This document shows positions 35,046 to 47,439 of a stretch of DNA of 64,000 nucleotides, in pieces (position 1 is the stretch's first letter; every line of letters starts with the position of its first letter). Source of the stretch: Rhyacophila brunnea (taxonomy: Eukaryota > Arthropoda > Insecta > Trichoptera > Rhyacophilidae); contig JAGYXB010000825.1 of NCBI GenBank assembly GCA_022495005.1, positions 3,348,001 to 3,412,000 of the forward strand. The letters are read 5' to 3'. The translations under genes were made by a program, and so were the position numbers. The notes beneath the pieces are model-generated. The model searched no databases. It was not told the origin of the DNA and worked only from the letters and a program-made list of their open reading frames with translations.

Positions 35046-35427
35046 GAAGCGCCTAGTTTCAAAAGCCCCTAAAACGATTTCAGGTAGTTCTGAGAAAAAT
35101 GAGAAAAACGATTTTAGGTTGTTTTGAGAAAAATGAGAAAAAATCATATCTATTAAATCTGTGAATTTTATGTATTTATTTTTTAATTCGTTACATTCTA
35201 AAGAGTATTTTGGATTTCCATTTTAGGGGTATTTGAAAAGCACACCCAACCACTTTAGCGGATTTTGAAATTTACCAAAATTTTTGATCATACGTATTGA
35301 CGGTTTTTAGTGTTTTTTAAAGTTCAATCTTTGGCCATCATATAGGTAACAAAAATATCCATCTGAAAACATATTTACTCAAAAATTTTCAAAAACCGTT
35401 TTAGGGGCTTTTGAAACTTGGCGCTTC
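35046..35427. mobile_element. MITE family N (382 bp) with 31-bp TIRs
   Basis: GAAGCGCCTAGTTTCAAAAG...CCCCTAAAACG at the left and the complement GAAGCGCCAAGTTTCAAAAG...CCCCTAAAACG at the right. Flanked by AAAT on both sides (35042-35045, 35428-35431). Two near-copies of AACGATTTYAGGTWGTTYTG lie inside. It sits at the edge of a LINE fragment. Confidence 0.7.
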
Positions 35428-35745
35428 AAATAGCACATCACTGAAAATGTCTATGCCTTTAGGTAACGTATTGATTAATCTCGTCTTCCATATTGGTGCT
35501 GGAAATCTGACACGTGAATACAGTTTTGATCCTGAGGTCAAGATTGCGACCATGCAGGTAATTGACAGCTGCATAAAAATCACATTTTTCAGAACATCCA
35601 TATTGGAAACCATGCCACGTGAGAGCTTGCTTGCTCGAGAAATTGCTTCAAGAACAGTGACTTGCAAGTTGAGAGTGAAAAACGGGCATGTTTTGTAGAC
35701 AGGTAGTTGAAAAATACTCGTTTGAAGAAATTGTAGGAAATAAAT
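35428..35745 (-). pseudogene. Jockey-like LINE RT C-terminal fragment
   Basis: The minus-strand frame ends RLINTLPKGIDIFSDVLF, matching RLVNALPRDLDIFSDAI at 36905 on +. It is open for 88 codons but only the last third aligns. The 5' part (minus) matches 36680-36745 and 47440-47530, so at least three copies of the same LINE are scattered here. Confidence 0.6.
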
Positions 35746-35799
35746 TATTATAATTATTATACCTATATAAATATATTAAGTTTTTTTTTATTCAATATT

Positions 35800-36500
35800 G
35801 GATATAATAATAGGACCCACGTGCACTACAAAGATTAAAATGGAGGTTTTATGCTATTTTCAAAGCATTAGCCTGAACATTCCTTAAACGTTGTAGATAA
35901 TCTATTTATATAATTTTGAAGCCTTACTATCCTTTATATTTATTTTAAACATTGATGACTGCATAAAGTATTTTTATTACATAAAATAGTATTCTTTTAA
36001 ACTTATCGATGTAATGTTTTAGAATATAGTCATATATCAGTACATCCATGTGCAGTGGTGTTAAGATTTATTAGGTTTATTAATTTTTAAACGCATTTAT
36101 AAAACCATTAGTAAAATTTATGTTGACATTATTATAGTGAAATATTTACGATAAAAAATTATATTTATAAAAACTGTGATCCCAAATTTGAAAAAAATTA
36201 GGCATTTTATTATTCAAAAAATGGGCAAAATTTACACATTTAAAGATACTGATTATAAGCTATGTCTTTGATCATTCAAATGTGATAAAACATCCTACGA
36301 ATAATGATTGTTTTATAATAATTATTTACCTAAGAATATGGTAGTATTTTTTTGAAATACGCCATTTCTATTAGCATTTACACAGTGGTTAAGCTACGAC
36401 ATACGGCCGTAGCCATAATTGACAAACAATAACTGAAGTAGGGAGTAAGATTATATTAACACGCGTGTTTGAACATGTACCTAACCGAAAAAAAACGATT
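35800..36500. mobile_element. Long non-coding repeat, family I (with internal MITE-I arm)
   Basis: 35810-36270 matches 39904-40330 (CCTTAAACGTTGTAGATAAT, ATTTTTAAACGCATTTATAA). 36175-36500 matches 51950-52275 in reverse (ACGGCCGTAG, ACACGCGTGTTTGAACATGT). Parts of the element therefore exist in two arrangements. No ORF. Confidence 0.55.
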
Positions 36501-36519
36501 TTCGTTATGCGTCATTCGA

Positions 36520-37165
36520 AATGCCATTTAAGAATCCAATAATTGTTTTACGTACACTCTATGTTTCGTTAGTACGGAGTATTCTTGAGTATAGCTCCAT
36601 TATCTAGAGTCCTTATGAGGTTTCCTATAAGCTTGTTTTAGAGTGTGTTCAGAAAAAAAAATTAACATCTTTATTTTAAAGTTTATAATTATTTTCCTTT
36701 TGACAGCTTCTCAAACGAGTATTTTCCGACTAACTTTCTTCAAGACATGCTCGTCTTTCATTCTCTTGAAGCTCCTATGTCACTTCTGCTTTTAAAGAAT
36801 TTTTCCCTGCTCTCACTTGGTATAATTTCCAATCGCAGCCATGACCTATTTTGGGTGAAAGCTGTTTCCTCATGTCAGGCTTACCAAGCACAAATAGCTA
36901 AGGCTGTGCGGCTGGTCAATGCACTCCCTAGAGATTTAGACATTTTTAGCGATGCAATATGTATTCTGTTTTTAAAATTCTATTTTATTGTTTAATTTGT
37001 ATTTTTTTTTAAATTTTATTTCTTTTCTATAAATTTATTTTTTGCTTTGTTTTTTTTCTCTACCTTGTTTTTTCTCTAATTGATTTACTTGTACTTTTTA
37101 TTTTAAATGGCATGTTGCAAACATCCTGAATCAATAATTTGTTATGTGCTCAACGTGTATTTTTT
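36520..37165 (+). pseudogene. Jockey-like LINE 3' end, frameshifted
   Basis: TLYVSLVRSILEYSSII*SPYE (36548 on), then after frame changes the 82-codon ORF 36747-36995 ending KAVRLVNALPRDLDIFSDAI. This is the region downstream of the RT thumb, ending in an AT-rich 3' UTR with AAATAAATAAATAAAG. Related to but distinct from the LINE at 59058. Confidence 0.7.
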
Positions 37166-37302
37166 TTAAATAAATAAATAAAGATGTGAGTTTCAATTGC
37201 TCCAAACTTTTATTTTCTAGTATTTTTCATAATCAGTTTATTTATCAGGGTTTTTATAAAATAAAGACATCGAAGAAATAAATAAAATAAATAATAAAAT
37301 AA

Positions 37303-37730
37303 TAGCGCCTGTACACGTACATGGATTCACTAGTAATAATATCGTGTAAATAAAACAATTGCGACAATAAATGTTTACACTTAAAAAAGTGCTGACTGTC
37401 TCGCTAATCTCATTCTTCAAGCATTAGTGAACGCGTTTATTGCCGTCTTGTGGTGCTATTTGACAATTTCGGACAAGTTGTGAAAATCGGTCAACGTCAA
37501 AATGCTCAAAGCAGTTGAGTTATTTTTTTCCCGTCATGTTCGCCACTACACGAGTTGCAACTATCGTGTTGAAAATTCATAAACCGCTGAAAATTTTTGA
37601 TCCATACGTGCAGTCTTGCAACTTGCATGATAATACTTGTTTACCCTTGAATTTTCTTGTTATGGCCGCAATAATACGTACTTCCAGAAGTGTATTAATG
37701 TACGTGTACACGGGTTATAAGCTTGTCTAA
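37303..37730. mobile_element. MITE family F, copy 2
   Basis: Begins TAGCGCCTGTACACGTACAT; the complement of the right end reads ATAACCCGTGTACACGTACAT (a 21-mer whose last 13 bases equal the left core). The body aligns with 10491-10882 over short blocks. Confidence 0.6.
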
Positions 37731-38614
37731 CTAGAGTCTTCAAAGTGAAAGAAAATGTACAGATACTCTATATGGGTATCGTATCAAAAAGTTTAAATAG
37801 TTTTTTGACGGCCCCACTTATAACAATTTAATGTTATTATAATTAGTCACGCAAGAAAAACAGTTACTATATTGGCGCGTTAGTACTTAAGTACATGATA
37901 TTGGAAGTAACTACTTAGGGGAGTTCCGATAATTAAAAAAATATCCGAATTACTTTGGGAAATTTTAGTCTTTATCTAAAACAGTTTCGGGAAACAGTCT
38001 TGTTTTAATTAATTAAAGGGTGCACCCTTATTACATATTATTAGCCCCTGAAGTATTATCTTTTGTTATATATACGATATATTATCAATTTCATTATTCA
38101 GAAAGGTACAATGAATTTTAATAGACTTACATTATATCATTATAATGCCTACGGTTACGTAGATATTTTTAATATTATTTTATCGCATTTACTCACAGAT
38201 GGAATATTATTATACATAATTTATTTTAATTGAAAAACGAGTATGTTTTCCTAAATAAATATAATATTAACTTCAGTATGCATAAAACTGTATTATCATA
38301 GAATTTTATGGGCATGGTTCACGGGACGGACTCCTCCCCAAAGAATAAAAAAAAATTGATAGATTATTTCAACGAACGTATTCGACTGAGTTATATTATA
38401 TTTTAAACTACTTTTTACTGTTACAGGAAAAGGGTATTGATGCAAGAGATATTCAAGTGATAGCTATACGATATAAAAATATTATAGATTAAATCAGTGG
38501 GGAGATAGAAATTCATCGCGGTCAACTACAGGGTTATATTAATACTATCACATCTACTCTCTAGCATAATAAACTTAAAACCATTTTTAAAGCTTTACAG
38601 AGTGCATTGGTAGT

Positions 38615-39392
38615 TAGGGAATCCAATCCCGAGCCAAAATTCTGATCCCGGGATTTCGGGATTACAATTTGATAATCCCGGGATCCCGGGACTGATCCCG
38701 GGATTGGCATTTTTTTCCATTGTTAATATAAAATTTTTATATTCACAATTAACATTGATAAAATCGGTCAAAAATAAATCTAGTATAATTTATACTATTT
38801 AAGACATTTAGTGTTAATATTGTACATATTCAATCTTGGAAATACATAAGTTTATTAATGGAGTAAATAATATTGTAATATAAATAATAATGTGAAATTA
38901 ATATGAGATTGCTGTTTCTGATAGTAAAGGCTTAATGAATGGATTAGCGAGACTTAAAATAGTAAAGCAAATAATCATAGCGTACTTATGGCCTTTCCGC
39001 TTCATAAATCTAATTAGTCAGCCAAATATGAAACTGCCGTAAAACGTATGAGATCATGGTGGAATTACGTTGTTAAAAGTGTGAAGCATTGTTTTTTTCC
39101 AATCTTTCTCATTTTTAATAATTCATGTGAAAAAATAAAATGAATAGTCATCTTACACATGGGTATAAATCAAACTTCATTCAAACTCAATTTATTTCTA
39201 ATGTAGTAATTTTTTATTATAAGTATTTTTTCTTTTATATTTTTGCTTTTATTTTATGTTCCATAAAAATTGATAAAAAAATCAATCCCGAAATCCCGGG
39301 ATTATGTTTATCAATCCCGGGATTCATAGGTATCGAAAATAGCTCGGGATCCCGGGATCCCGGGATTCGGGATCCCGGGATTGGAATCGCTA
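38615..39392. mobile_element. hAT-like TIR element, copy 2, with perfect 8-bp target duplication
   Basis: TAGGGAATCCAATCCCGAG at the left and the complement TAGCGATTCCAATCCCGGG at the right. TTGGTAGT is duplicated exactly at 38607-38614 and 39393-39400. Both subterminal regions carry tandem, partly palindromic ATCCCGGGATT boxes, the kind of array a hAT transposase or host factor would bind. 778 bp, no transposase, so non-autonomous. The 90-codon ORF over the right end only translates this array. Confidence 0.85.
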
Positions 39393-39504
39393 TTGGTAGT
39401 GATAGTAAGTAGTTAATGAGAAACGTATTAACAATATGCGATATGTCGATAATACAGTATGGATTGCAGATAACGTAAACGGTTTAATAAACCGTTTCAT
39501 TTAT

Positions 39505-39895
39505 TCAACGAATAATTTGCAATATTTGAAAATATAACATTCCATGTATTCAACATACATAAATTGAAAAATCCTCAGATATATGCCTACTAAAAAAATC
39601 GGTACTGTTCGGTTAAAGCGGATACAGCGGAAAACGCATTTTGAAAATAGCCGATAAACTGGATTGTTTGTTAGGTTAACCTAACCAAACCTAACCTAAC
39701 CTAACCCAACCTAACCTAACCCAACCTAACCTAACCTAAACTAACCCAAACTAACAAATAATCCAGTTTATCGGCTATTTTCAAAATGCGTTTTCCGCTG
39801 TATCCGCTTTAACCGAACAGTACCAAAAAATCATATTTGATAAAAATACAACGCCTGAAGGGATTTGAACCCGTATGTATATCTTTAACATGTTA
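39505..39895 (-). repeat. SINE-B copy interrupted by a MITE
   Basis: 39505-39600 is the tail (TTCAACGAATAATTTGCAAT...CTCAGATATATGCCTACTA). After the 224-bp MITE the copy resumes with ATACAACGCCTGAAGGGATT and the tRNA T-arm (GATTTGAACCCGTATG), then degenerates before MITE I. Confidence 0.65.
39601..39824. mobile_element. Intact palindromic MITE, family H (224 bp)
   Basis: Starts GGTACTGTTCGGTTAAAGCG and its first 65 bases are perfectly inverted at the end (…GAACAGTACC). The centre is a tract of CCTAA/TTAGG-type units. The 8-bp repeat AAAAAATC flanks it exactly (39593-39600, 39825-39832). It splits a SINE-B, so it is younger than that SINE. 8-bp duplication suggests hAT-type mobilisation; no coding capacity. 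Confidence 0.9.
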
Positions 39896-39903
39896 ACGGC
39901 CCA

Positions 39904-40397
39904 CATGCTCAGCGTACGTCAAAATGGAGCTATTATGCTATTTTCAAAGCATGATCCTGGACATTCCTTAAACGTTGTAGATAATCTATTTACATAATTT
40001 TGAAGCCTTATTATCCTTTATATTTATTTTAAACATTTGATGACTGCATAAAGTATTTTTATTACATAAAATAGTATTCTTTTAAACCTTTCGCTCTAAT
40101 GTTTTAGAATATAGTCATATTTTAGTACACAGATGTGCATTGGTGTTAAGATTTTTTACATTTATTAATTTTTAAACGCATTTATAAAACTATCAGTATA
40201 ATTTATATCGACATTATTATAGTGAAATATTTACGATAAAAAATATATTGATAATCTCTCTGATCCAAAATTTGACAAGAATTAGGCATTTTATTATGTA
40301 TTCAAAAAATGGGCAAGATTTACACACTTAAAGATAATGTCCAGGATCAAGCTTTAAAAATACCATAAAAGCTCCATTTTGACGTACGCTGAGCATG
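39904..40397. mobile_element. MITE family I with ~60-bp TIRs
   Basis: CATGCTCAGCGTACGTCAAAATGGAGC-type left arm (27 bases, first 20 CATGCTCAGCGTACGTCAAA) is inverted at 40340-40397, including TGTCCAGGATCA further in. The interior is shared with 35810-36270, which has lost its clean ends. No ORF. Confidence 0.75.
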
Positions 40398-40399
40398 CC

Positions 40400-42488
40400 C
40401 CCCTTAAGAGAATAGATTATTGCAAAATGAGAAAGCTTTCTTCATAATCGAAGTCTTAACCTAGATCTGAGTTTTCTGTTATTTTTTCCCATATGCCATG
40501 GTGATATGGAAGCTAAACCAGGAAATATCACGGAAAATAGAGATTCAAACGCGAGAAATTTGTCTTCGAAATTTCTTAGACTGAAGAGGTGAAAAATATC
40601 GACGCTTTAAAATGAATGGGCTAAGAGTGAGACATTCTACGTGGTATCAAAACCAGATTACAGTACTTTCGCCACTTTATGAGCTGACACATCATGACAA
40701 CTTCATGTTTCGTGACTTAAGAACCTCTTTGATCGGTATGAATACAGCACCACTTAACTGACTACACTATATCTATGTAGATTGTAGACGGATAGCTTTG
40801 TTGATATATTTTTCCTTTACATAGTTCACACGAGAAAACACCCTGCTATTGTAACAACAATATTTAATACATATTATATTATATGTATTAAAAATATACT
40901 CCTTAGAAACTTAAGAAAGTAATAGGATGATAATAGTGTTCTATAAGATTCAATAGCGTGATTTTCTGAACCAATTTCCTCACATAACAATGCTAAAAAT
41001 TGGAAAAATAACAGTTTTTTTCTGACGAAGATTATAGTTAAATTTCTTCGATAGCATTCCATGTTAATAATTATCCGTCATAAATAGCTGAATTAGGCCA
41101 ATGCGTAGAACCATTATATAAATATTTCTCAAAATGAGTTGCCTAGAGTCATAACTCACATTACTATTTTTTTAGTTAATAATACCGAGTGAGTATAAAT
41201 CAATCTATAAAAAAAAGTTGAATTACAAAAATATTTTTTAATTATTTAAGAACTATTTTCTAAATTCAATCATCGGTGAAATTATTGGTTGTGAATTAAT
41301 CGCACATTGCGTTAGTCAAAATTATTGTCAACAAAAAATATTCAAACATTTAGAAAATAGTTTTCACATAAACTGAGTAATTAATACCAAACAAAAGTAA
41401 CGTACGTATCACATTTAAAAAATATAAGTAAACTTAGTTTTGACTACTATTCATACAGAAAAAGGAAGAAATTCACAAAGCAAAACAATATTTCACCAAG
41501 CAAAATAGTTCATAGTCTCTTGTCAGTATATATTATGGTCGGCTATGGTGACGTCATTACGCGAGACGTCATGTCTCAGTTCTGTCAAATAAAGTACGAT
41601 TATTGATTTGTAATAGAATATGGATAGATAATATATTTTGAAGTCATACAAAATACTAAATTAATGGTTAATTGTTAATTAGTGGTTCACAAGCATATTA
41701 AACCAAGTCCATTCTGTTTATTTTTTAGTAAGCTAGGTTGTTCCAATATAATATTTGAGTATTTATTATTCTGTTATCTTTATCTATATAATAATTTTAT
41801 TATAACCTTTCATAAAATTGATCATGTCTTTTTGAATGACATTATTCATATACTACATATTATTATATCTGAATATAATATAATATGTGTATAATACAAT
41901 TAAGTATATTACACTCATGTTAAAATATGTTTTCAATTATTTTAATCGCAAAGAAGAGCAAAATATATTTTCCGTTGATATACCTATTCATTTTTGAGTG
42001 TTTCAATAATCAATTGAAAAGTGAGAACTATTTCTTTCAATAGTGATAATCTACCATTTGACAGTTGTCGATCATTTGTGAAACCATCCATTTTCGATGT
42101 GAATTTCACCTTTTTAAATATTGTCGGCACTTAGGAAAAACTGTCTATTAAATTGTGCGAATATAATTATATTCCCCAAATTATAATCTGGTCTTTATAA
42201 CCAATCAGGAATTTGTATTTTTTCGCACACTGTCATGGCGTATTTTACAAGTAGGTGACATAATGAGATTCTTATACTTAAACTTACTTTAAAAAATCAA
42301 ATCAACAACGTCACTCGTTAATTTTCGTGATATTTCATTATTATTTTGTGATTACGAAAAATAGTGCTGTATTTTTTTATGATTTATTTAAAACTTGATT
42401 TTTGTAGAATGTGAGTTATAACTAAGAGACTCAAATGCATTGAACCACGCATTATTTAGAAGTAGCGTGATATTGAATGTGGTTCAGA
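40400..42488. other. No gene seen
   Basis: AT-rich. The 70-codon ORF at 41682-41894 is compositional. GACGTCATTACGCGAGACGTCATG at about 41550 (24 bases, core GACGTCATTACG...GACGTCA) contains two CRE-like TGACGTCA/GACGTCAT boxes, significance unknown. Confidence 0.35.
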
Positions 42489-42964
42489 AACAGAACGTTG
42501 ACAAAACAGAAAAGCCAGGGTACTTAAGTTTATAAACAAAATATACATAAATTGTTTAATATTTTTCAATTTTAAGTGAAATCATCAACTGTAAAACCGT
42601 TATTTTGAAAATAATTTGATTTAATAAATCATTTTCATTAAAAAAAATAATACATTAAAGTCTGTCATATTATTTTTTTGCTTAAGAAAATAAATGAATG
42701 GAGGATATGAATTTCTAATCTTGGCATGCCATGTATACAGCTGATAAAACATGCTGGGTGCTTTATCAAATGTTCCGTCTCCATAAATGACATCGTTGTT
42801 TAATTCTTAGAGCAGATCACCGTTCCTAATTGCCAATATTCTTTCTGGCTCATCAGCTTCCGTATCATACAAAATTGTATATAATTAATAAGTAGATTCC
42901 ACAAAAATGATTTTTTTAATTTTTCCCCTGGCTGTTCTGTTTTGTCATTGTTCCGTTTTGTCAC
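42489..42964. mobile_element. Fold-back repeat with TGACAAAACAGAA arms (family L)
   Basis: The left arm ACAGAACGTTGACAAAACAG...GCCAGGG is inverted at 42925-42960 (CCCTGGCTGTTCTGTTTTGT...). The motif GACAAAACAGAACA recurs at 45100-45130 and, inverted and looser, at 42985-43010 and 45905-45955. Non-coding. Confidence 0.5.
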
Positions 42965-45340
42965 CTTAGATTATAGAAAAAAAAATGTCACGTTCTGTTT
43001 TGTCCGGTTATCATTTAATGTACGTGACCACAATCTTGCTGTACACTAGTTGGGAATCTGTGTCTTAGATAACTATACATATTTTAGATATTACTACCTG
43101 CAAAATAAAATGGTTTTCAGACAATGTAAACATTTGAGCCCTTGTACGATTTCATCAGTTTAAATTTCATAATATATAATAAATGATGCATCTACATAGA
43201 CGAAATTAAATTAAAAGGTGTTCTACTTTCGGGCTGTATCGTGAGATAATTTTCCACGTTGTGTCGTGATGGAGATTAAAACACACTTACAGCTCTGATG
43301 GATTGGCCAATTAGTTATACCTTTCAATTAATTAAAATGGCATAGTACGCCTCAGTGATGCCACTATTTGAAAAAAAGCTGCAATTTACGTAAATTAGAA
43401 AATGAGAGATAATAAATTCGTATAAACACTTAGCTAATTAGCCACATCGAAACGAATTATTGGATTAACTGGGGACGTGCAAATTAGGTCAGAGAATATA
43501 TTATTTTTTTGTAATTACATTATTTTTTTATCACAATTTCTCATCACATTATTCCGAATTATATGTACAAGACACGTGAAACGCCTCTTCATGATTGAAT
43601 CAATCAATACGAACTGATATATATTAGCTCATGAAGTCGAAAATTTGTATCGCGATTATACTAGTATATACCTAAGAACCGGCTTAAATATCGATTTAAC
43701 ACCTCAATAGTCGACAGTCTTCATGGATTTTGAGCGACCCAATAAAAGCGACCTACCTATGTGGTACAAGACTTACAAGGCACGGGGTGTGGTAAAGGAT
43801 CCAGGGATGTTACATGACCATGTGCATGCTCCATGCTCATATGCTAGACCGGACTTGAAATGTACATATCTTATATATCATTAAATTCATTTATTTCTCT
43901 TAAGTCTTCGTGCCTTTCTCTCCCATGGCACTTTTTATTAAATTACGTCTTTCAGTAAACTCAGTCAAAGCTCAATTGAGAGCGACTGATAGTGACCAAG
44001 ACTTGGGTATCTGCTAATGAGATATTCCCAGGCGAAAAAGCTGCTAATGCTTCACATCCAAACGTAAGGCCTCGTGATACGCTCGATTAAAACCGAGTAT
44101 GGTGTGGGGAGGATTGGCTTGGAGGGGTCTATGTTTGTATTGTTGTCTCATGGAAAGAGTAAAATTTGATATAAATAAAAAGATTTTAAGTTATACGATT
44201 TTTATATAAATCCACTTTTTAATAAATAAAAAAAAAATTAAACTTTTAAATAATCAAAATCTTTTAGAAAATTTAGGATTAGATAATTTAATAGGATTAT
44301 ACTATTAGAAAAAAACTAAATAAACTAAATTTTAATAATAAACATCTCCATAAAGTAATATGAATAATTAGACGGGATCTTTGAACGAATTCACATTTTA
44401 GCTAGGTGTTAATTTTCATAAAAATATTTCAAATTGCAGGCCTCATATTTTCTGCTAGGTACCTAGGTGAAGTATTCATTTTGAGGCGAAATATGCAAGT
44501 AAAGAAAAAAAGGACCATGGTCCAATAATTTTCATACAAACTATATGATTACTCGCTGTTTGTTGCATAATATAGAAATTATGAAAAATCATATAACAAA
44601 CTTCAGGAGCTTTAATTGGAAAACCATAGAAAGCTCCATGTGTCAGAAGAGGTGTGTCTTCAAAATCTTCAAATAAGATTTATCGAGTGAAGACTTCGTA
44701 TTTCAACTAAAGCAAAACGTCACATTTCAGAGATGAAATAAATCACTCCGATTTAAAATCATGACGGACGAGATTCGAGTCCAGTACTTTCAGTGAACAG
44801 ATTGTGACGATGTTAAATATACTGTGGGCGTACATAAATACTTTATATTTAAATTACCCAAGTCAAACGTGGAGGTATAAAATTTCACAATTTAATAGTG
44901 ATAGGAACCATAAAAAATATAACCATAATCGAGATTACGAAATAATCATATTATATAGAGTGTAGAATACGATGCAAAAAATAGTGACATATCGAGTGTA
45001 ATTATTCAAAATTAAAATTTTAGTATCCTAATAATTCCTTGAAAACCGGATACTTGGGTAACCGGACAAAACATAATATGATAAAATAAAACATGAAAAA
45101 ACAGAACAGTGACAAAACAGAACAGCTAGTGGAAAAATAAAATATTCATTTTTGTCGTATCTATTTATTAATTAAATACTTCATGTTGGCCATTCCACGT
45201 AAAAATCTCAATATATTTGCTTAATTTTGATAATCATGCGCAACTCCATAGCATTGCTTAACTCATTATTCCGCATCCGTCCTCATTAGTCAGCATTTTA
45301 AACATTATATTGATTAAGACGAGATATAACTGATTAAATG
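42965..45340. other. Mostly unassigned; LINE 3' UTR-like piece and more L-type boxes
   Basis: 43905-44135 resembles 48830-48920 (CGTAAGGCCTCGTGATACGC versus CGTAGGGTCTCGTCATATCC; GTATGGTGTGGGGAGGATTG), probably the 3' end of the LINE at 48521. 44170-44345 is extremely A/T-rich. 45050-45140 has GACAAAACAGAACAGCTAG, a family-L box. Confidence 0.35.
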
Positions 45341-45708
45341 TAAGTTGTACGTATGCAGTTCATTTTGGGACACTTATTCGTTGTCCGCAGTACGTGAAAT
45401 ATAAGTTCGTATAACATTTTATCAAATGACGAGTTCTCCGTTGAACATTTCACTGTGGAATACATTTGTACGTATATTACAAAATGCGGTGATAGTTTGC
45501 AAATAGTACTGTTCCAATTAGATTAACCCTAACCAAACCTAGTAAAGACATCTCATAAAATTAGCCACATCTTGTACAAATGTATTCCACGGTGAAATGT
45601 TCAACGAAGAACTCGTCATTTGATTAAATGTTACACGAACTCATGTTTCACGTACTGCGGCGCACGAATAAGTGTCCTGCGGTGAACTATTTAGGTACAA
45701 ATTCCGGA
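45341..45708. mobile_element. MITE family P, copy 1
   Basis: Arms of ~130 bp: TGTACGTATGCAGTTCATTT...GGGACACTTATTCG at the left is inverted at the right (CGAATAAGTGTCCTGCGGTG...GTACAAATTCCGG). The arms also share AATACATTTGTAC and GACGAGTTCT. The centre holds TTAACCCTAACC-like units. Sister copy: 61063-61450. Confidence 0.75.
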
Positions 45709-45719
45709 TACGGATATAA

Positions 45720-47095
45720 CTAGCTTGCTGGCAACACTGAGTTGAGCCCCGTTTATATGAGGCTTTCCAGTAATTAGGAATTCAGAAATTATATAATTTG
45801 ATTTTTATGGCGTATTGAAAACACGTGTTATTAAAAATCTATACAACATAATTATGGAAATACGACCATTTCAATATTAAATATTATATTTTTCCTGAAA
45901 TGTCATAGTTCTGTTTATCGGTGTTCTGTTCTGTTCCTTCATGATCTGTTTATTCCTGTTCTATTTATTCATGGAACCAAGTTATTTTGTTAGAAAGTCA
46001 CAAAAGACATGACACGATTTTATGTAATACGTATATAAAGAATTTGGCTGATAGATAAGGAAAAACGAAAACCAGCTACGATAGGCATTAAATCAGTACA
46101 TTTAGCAGCCGACTGCGCTACCAACTGCAACATTGAGACCATTGCGAAAATTGAAAGTTTAGTTATGTTAGTTGTATAGCTATGAGAACTAGGAACATGA
46201 AATATGAATGAGGTAGAGTGATTTGATTTTGATTCAACAAAGTAAATTGCTCGAAGCTTGCACGGCAATACATTTTTGACAATAATATTTGTTGGGAATT
46301 GTGGATTGTTTTGAGGATCGTAAATAAGCAACGTAGTTTTAATATACGATTGACTTTATTTATATTAATCTGCATGAATATTATTAAACAGAAGGATCAC
46401 ATTTTATATGCGCGTGTGCTCTAAATAACCGATGACAACTATCACGCCACACATAGGTGCAGCATAAGAGGGGGAAGAAGAATCTGTCTCCCTCTTACAA
46501 ACAATAGTCTGTATCTAGCTTCGGCGGAGCGAGCGCTAGATGTCGACGCGTACTTCTTTATTCTATTATATTATTCTATTAAACGGCCATATCTCAACAA
46601 TATCAATAAGACATTATTTTTTTTGGATGACACTTAAATTATTTAGTACCTACACCATCCATTCTAAGCATCAAATATAAATCACAGTGTTACCTGATTA
46701 GGCTATTTTGTCTTTTATGTATACGCATATGTAACTAATTGTAACTATGTGAGTACGAATGCAACTTTGATCATGTAAATTACAGCGTTGACAAGAATCA
46801 CAAATGACGTATAGTAAGTTGCCATACATTGACGACGATGATAATAAAGATTGTGAAAATGAAAAGCAAAATAAAAGTTTAATTTTTCATATGCTCGCCA
46901 TACATACACTGATTTTTCATAGGGCGTTTAGTAAAATATATTTTAAAATCAACTGTCTCTTTAGAAGTTAGCCAAAACCGGCTTTTGGTAGTCTGATAAC
47001 TAGTAATTAGCTGCAATTTAAGAATAATAATAATATTACATTCTGTGTTAAGTTTCTGTAGAAATTTGATTAGTTTTAGGAATTATAAATTGTAA
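45720..47095. other. No gene; a tRNA-like piece and a GC-richer island
   Basis: On the minus strand, 46095-46142 reads GGTCTCAATGTTGCAGTTGG then TAGCGCAGTCGGCTGC, like the 5' half of a tRNA, but no T-arm follows, so it is a tRNA-derived fragment. A CTAGCTTCGGCGGAGCGAGC island near 46520 is unexplained. Confidence 0.35.
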
Positions 47096-47099
47096 CCGA

Positions 47100-47276
47100 A
47101 TGCCTGCTCAGACAAATATTAGCAGACTTCCGAAAATCGACTTAGCGAGATTCCCAGAAGGTCACATGACACCCCCACCGGCGACGGCTTCAGGGCGAAA
47201 AAAGGTCATTGATCTGACGATTATACGTCGGCTCTTGACCTTCAGAGGCAGACACTATCGGAAGAAAATATTGTAG
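47100..47276 (+). other. Short ORF, possible BEL/Pao Gag remnant
   Basis: 58 codons, ATG to TAG, in a GC-richer patch. ISRLPKIDLARFPEGH resembles the RLPKI.LP.F.G motif that starts the conserved part of BEL/Pao Gag polyproteins. Nothing after it supports this, so the call is tentative. Confidence 0.25.
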
Positions 47277-47439
47277 TTTGTTCTCTTGTAGAGTAGAAAA
47301 TTCTTACATTCCTACTTATGTATAATGTTTTGATTAACATAGTTACGCGGATACAATATTTTTCAAGCATTTCGCAGGATTTTTTTTTTCAAGAATAGAA
47401 GTGACCTACGAGATTCTAGAGAGTGAAAAGTGAGCATGA

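Noticed and set aside
39140..39412. 90-codon ORF with a Gly/Ile/Pro/Asp-rich repeat end
   Set aside because: It translates the ATCCCGGGATT array of the hAT-like element, so the peptide repeat is an artefact.
41535..41590. CRE-type promoter
   Set aside because: Two TGACGTCA-like boxes are close together, but no TATA, start site or gene lies next to them.
44170..44345. Nuclear copy of mitochondrial DNA
   Set aside because: Extremely AT-rich and superficially like insect mtDNA, but I could not read a mitochondrial protein or tRNA across it.
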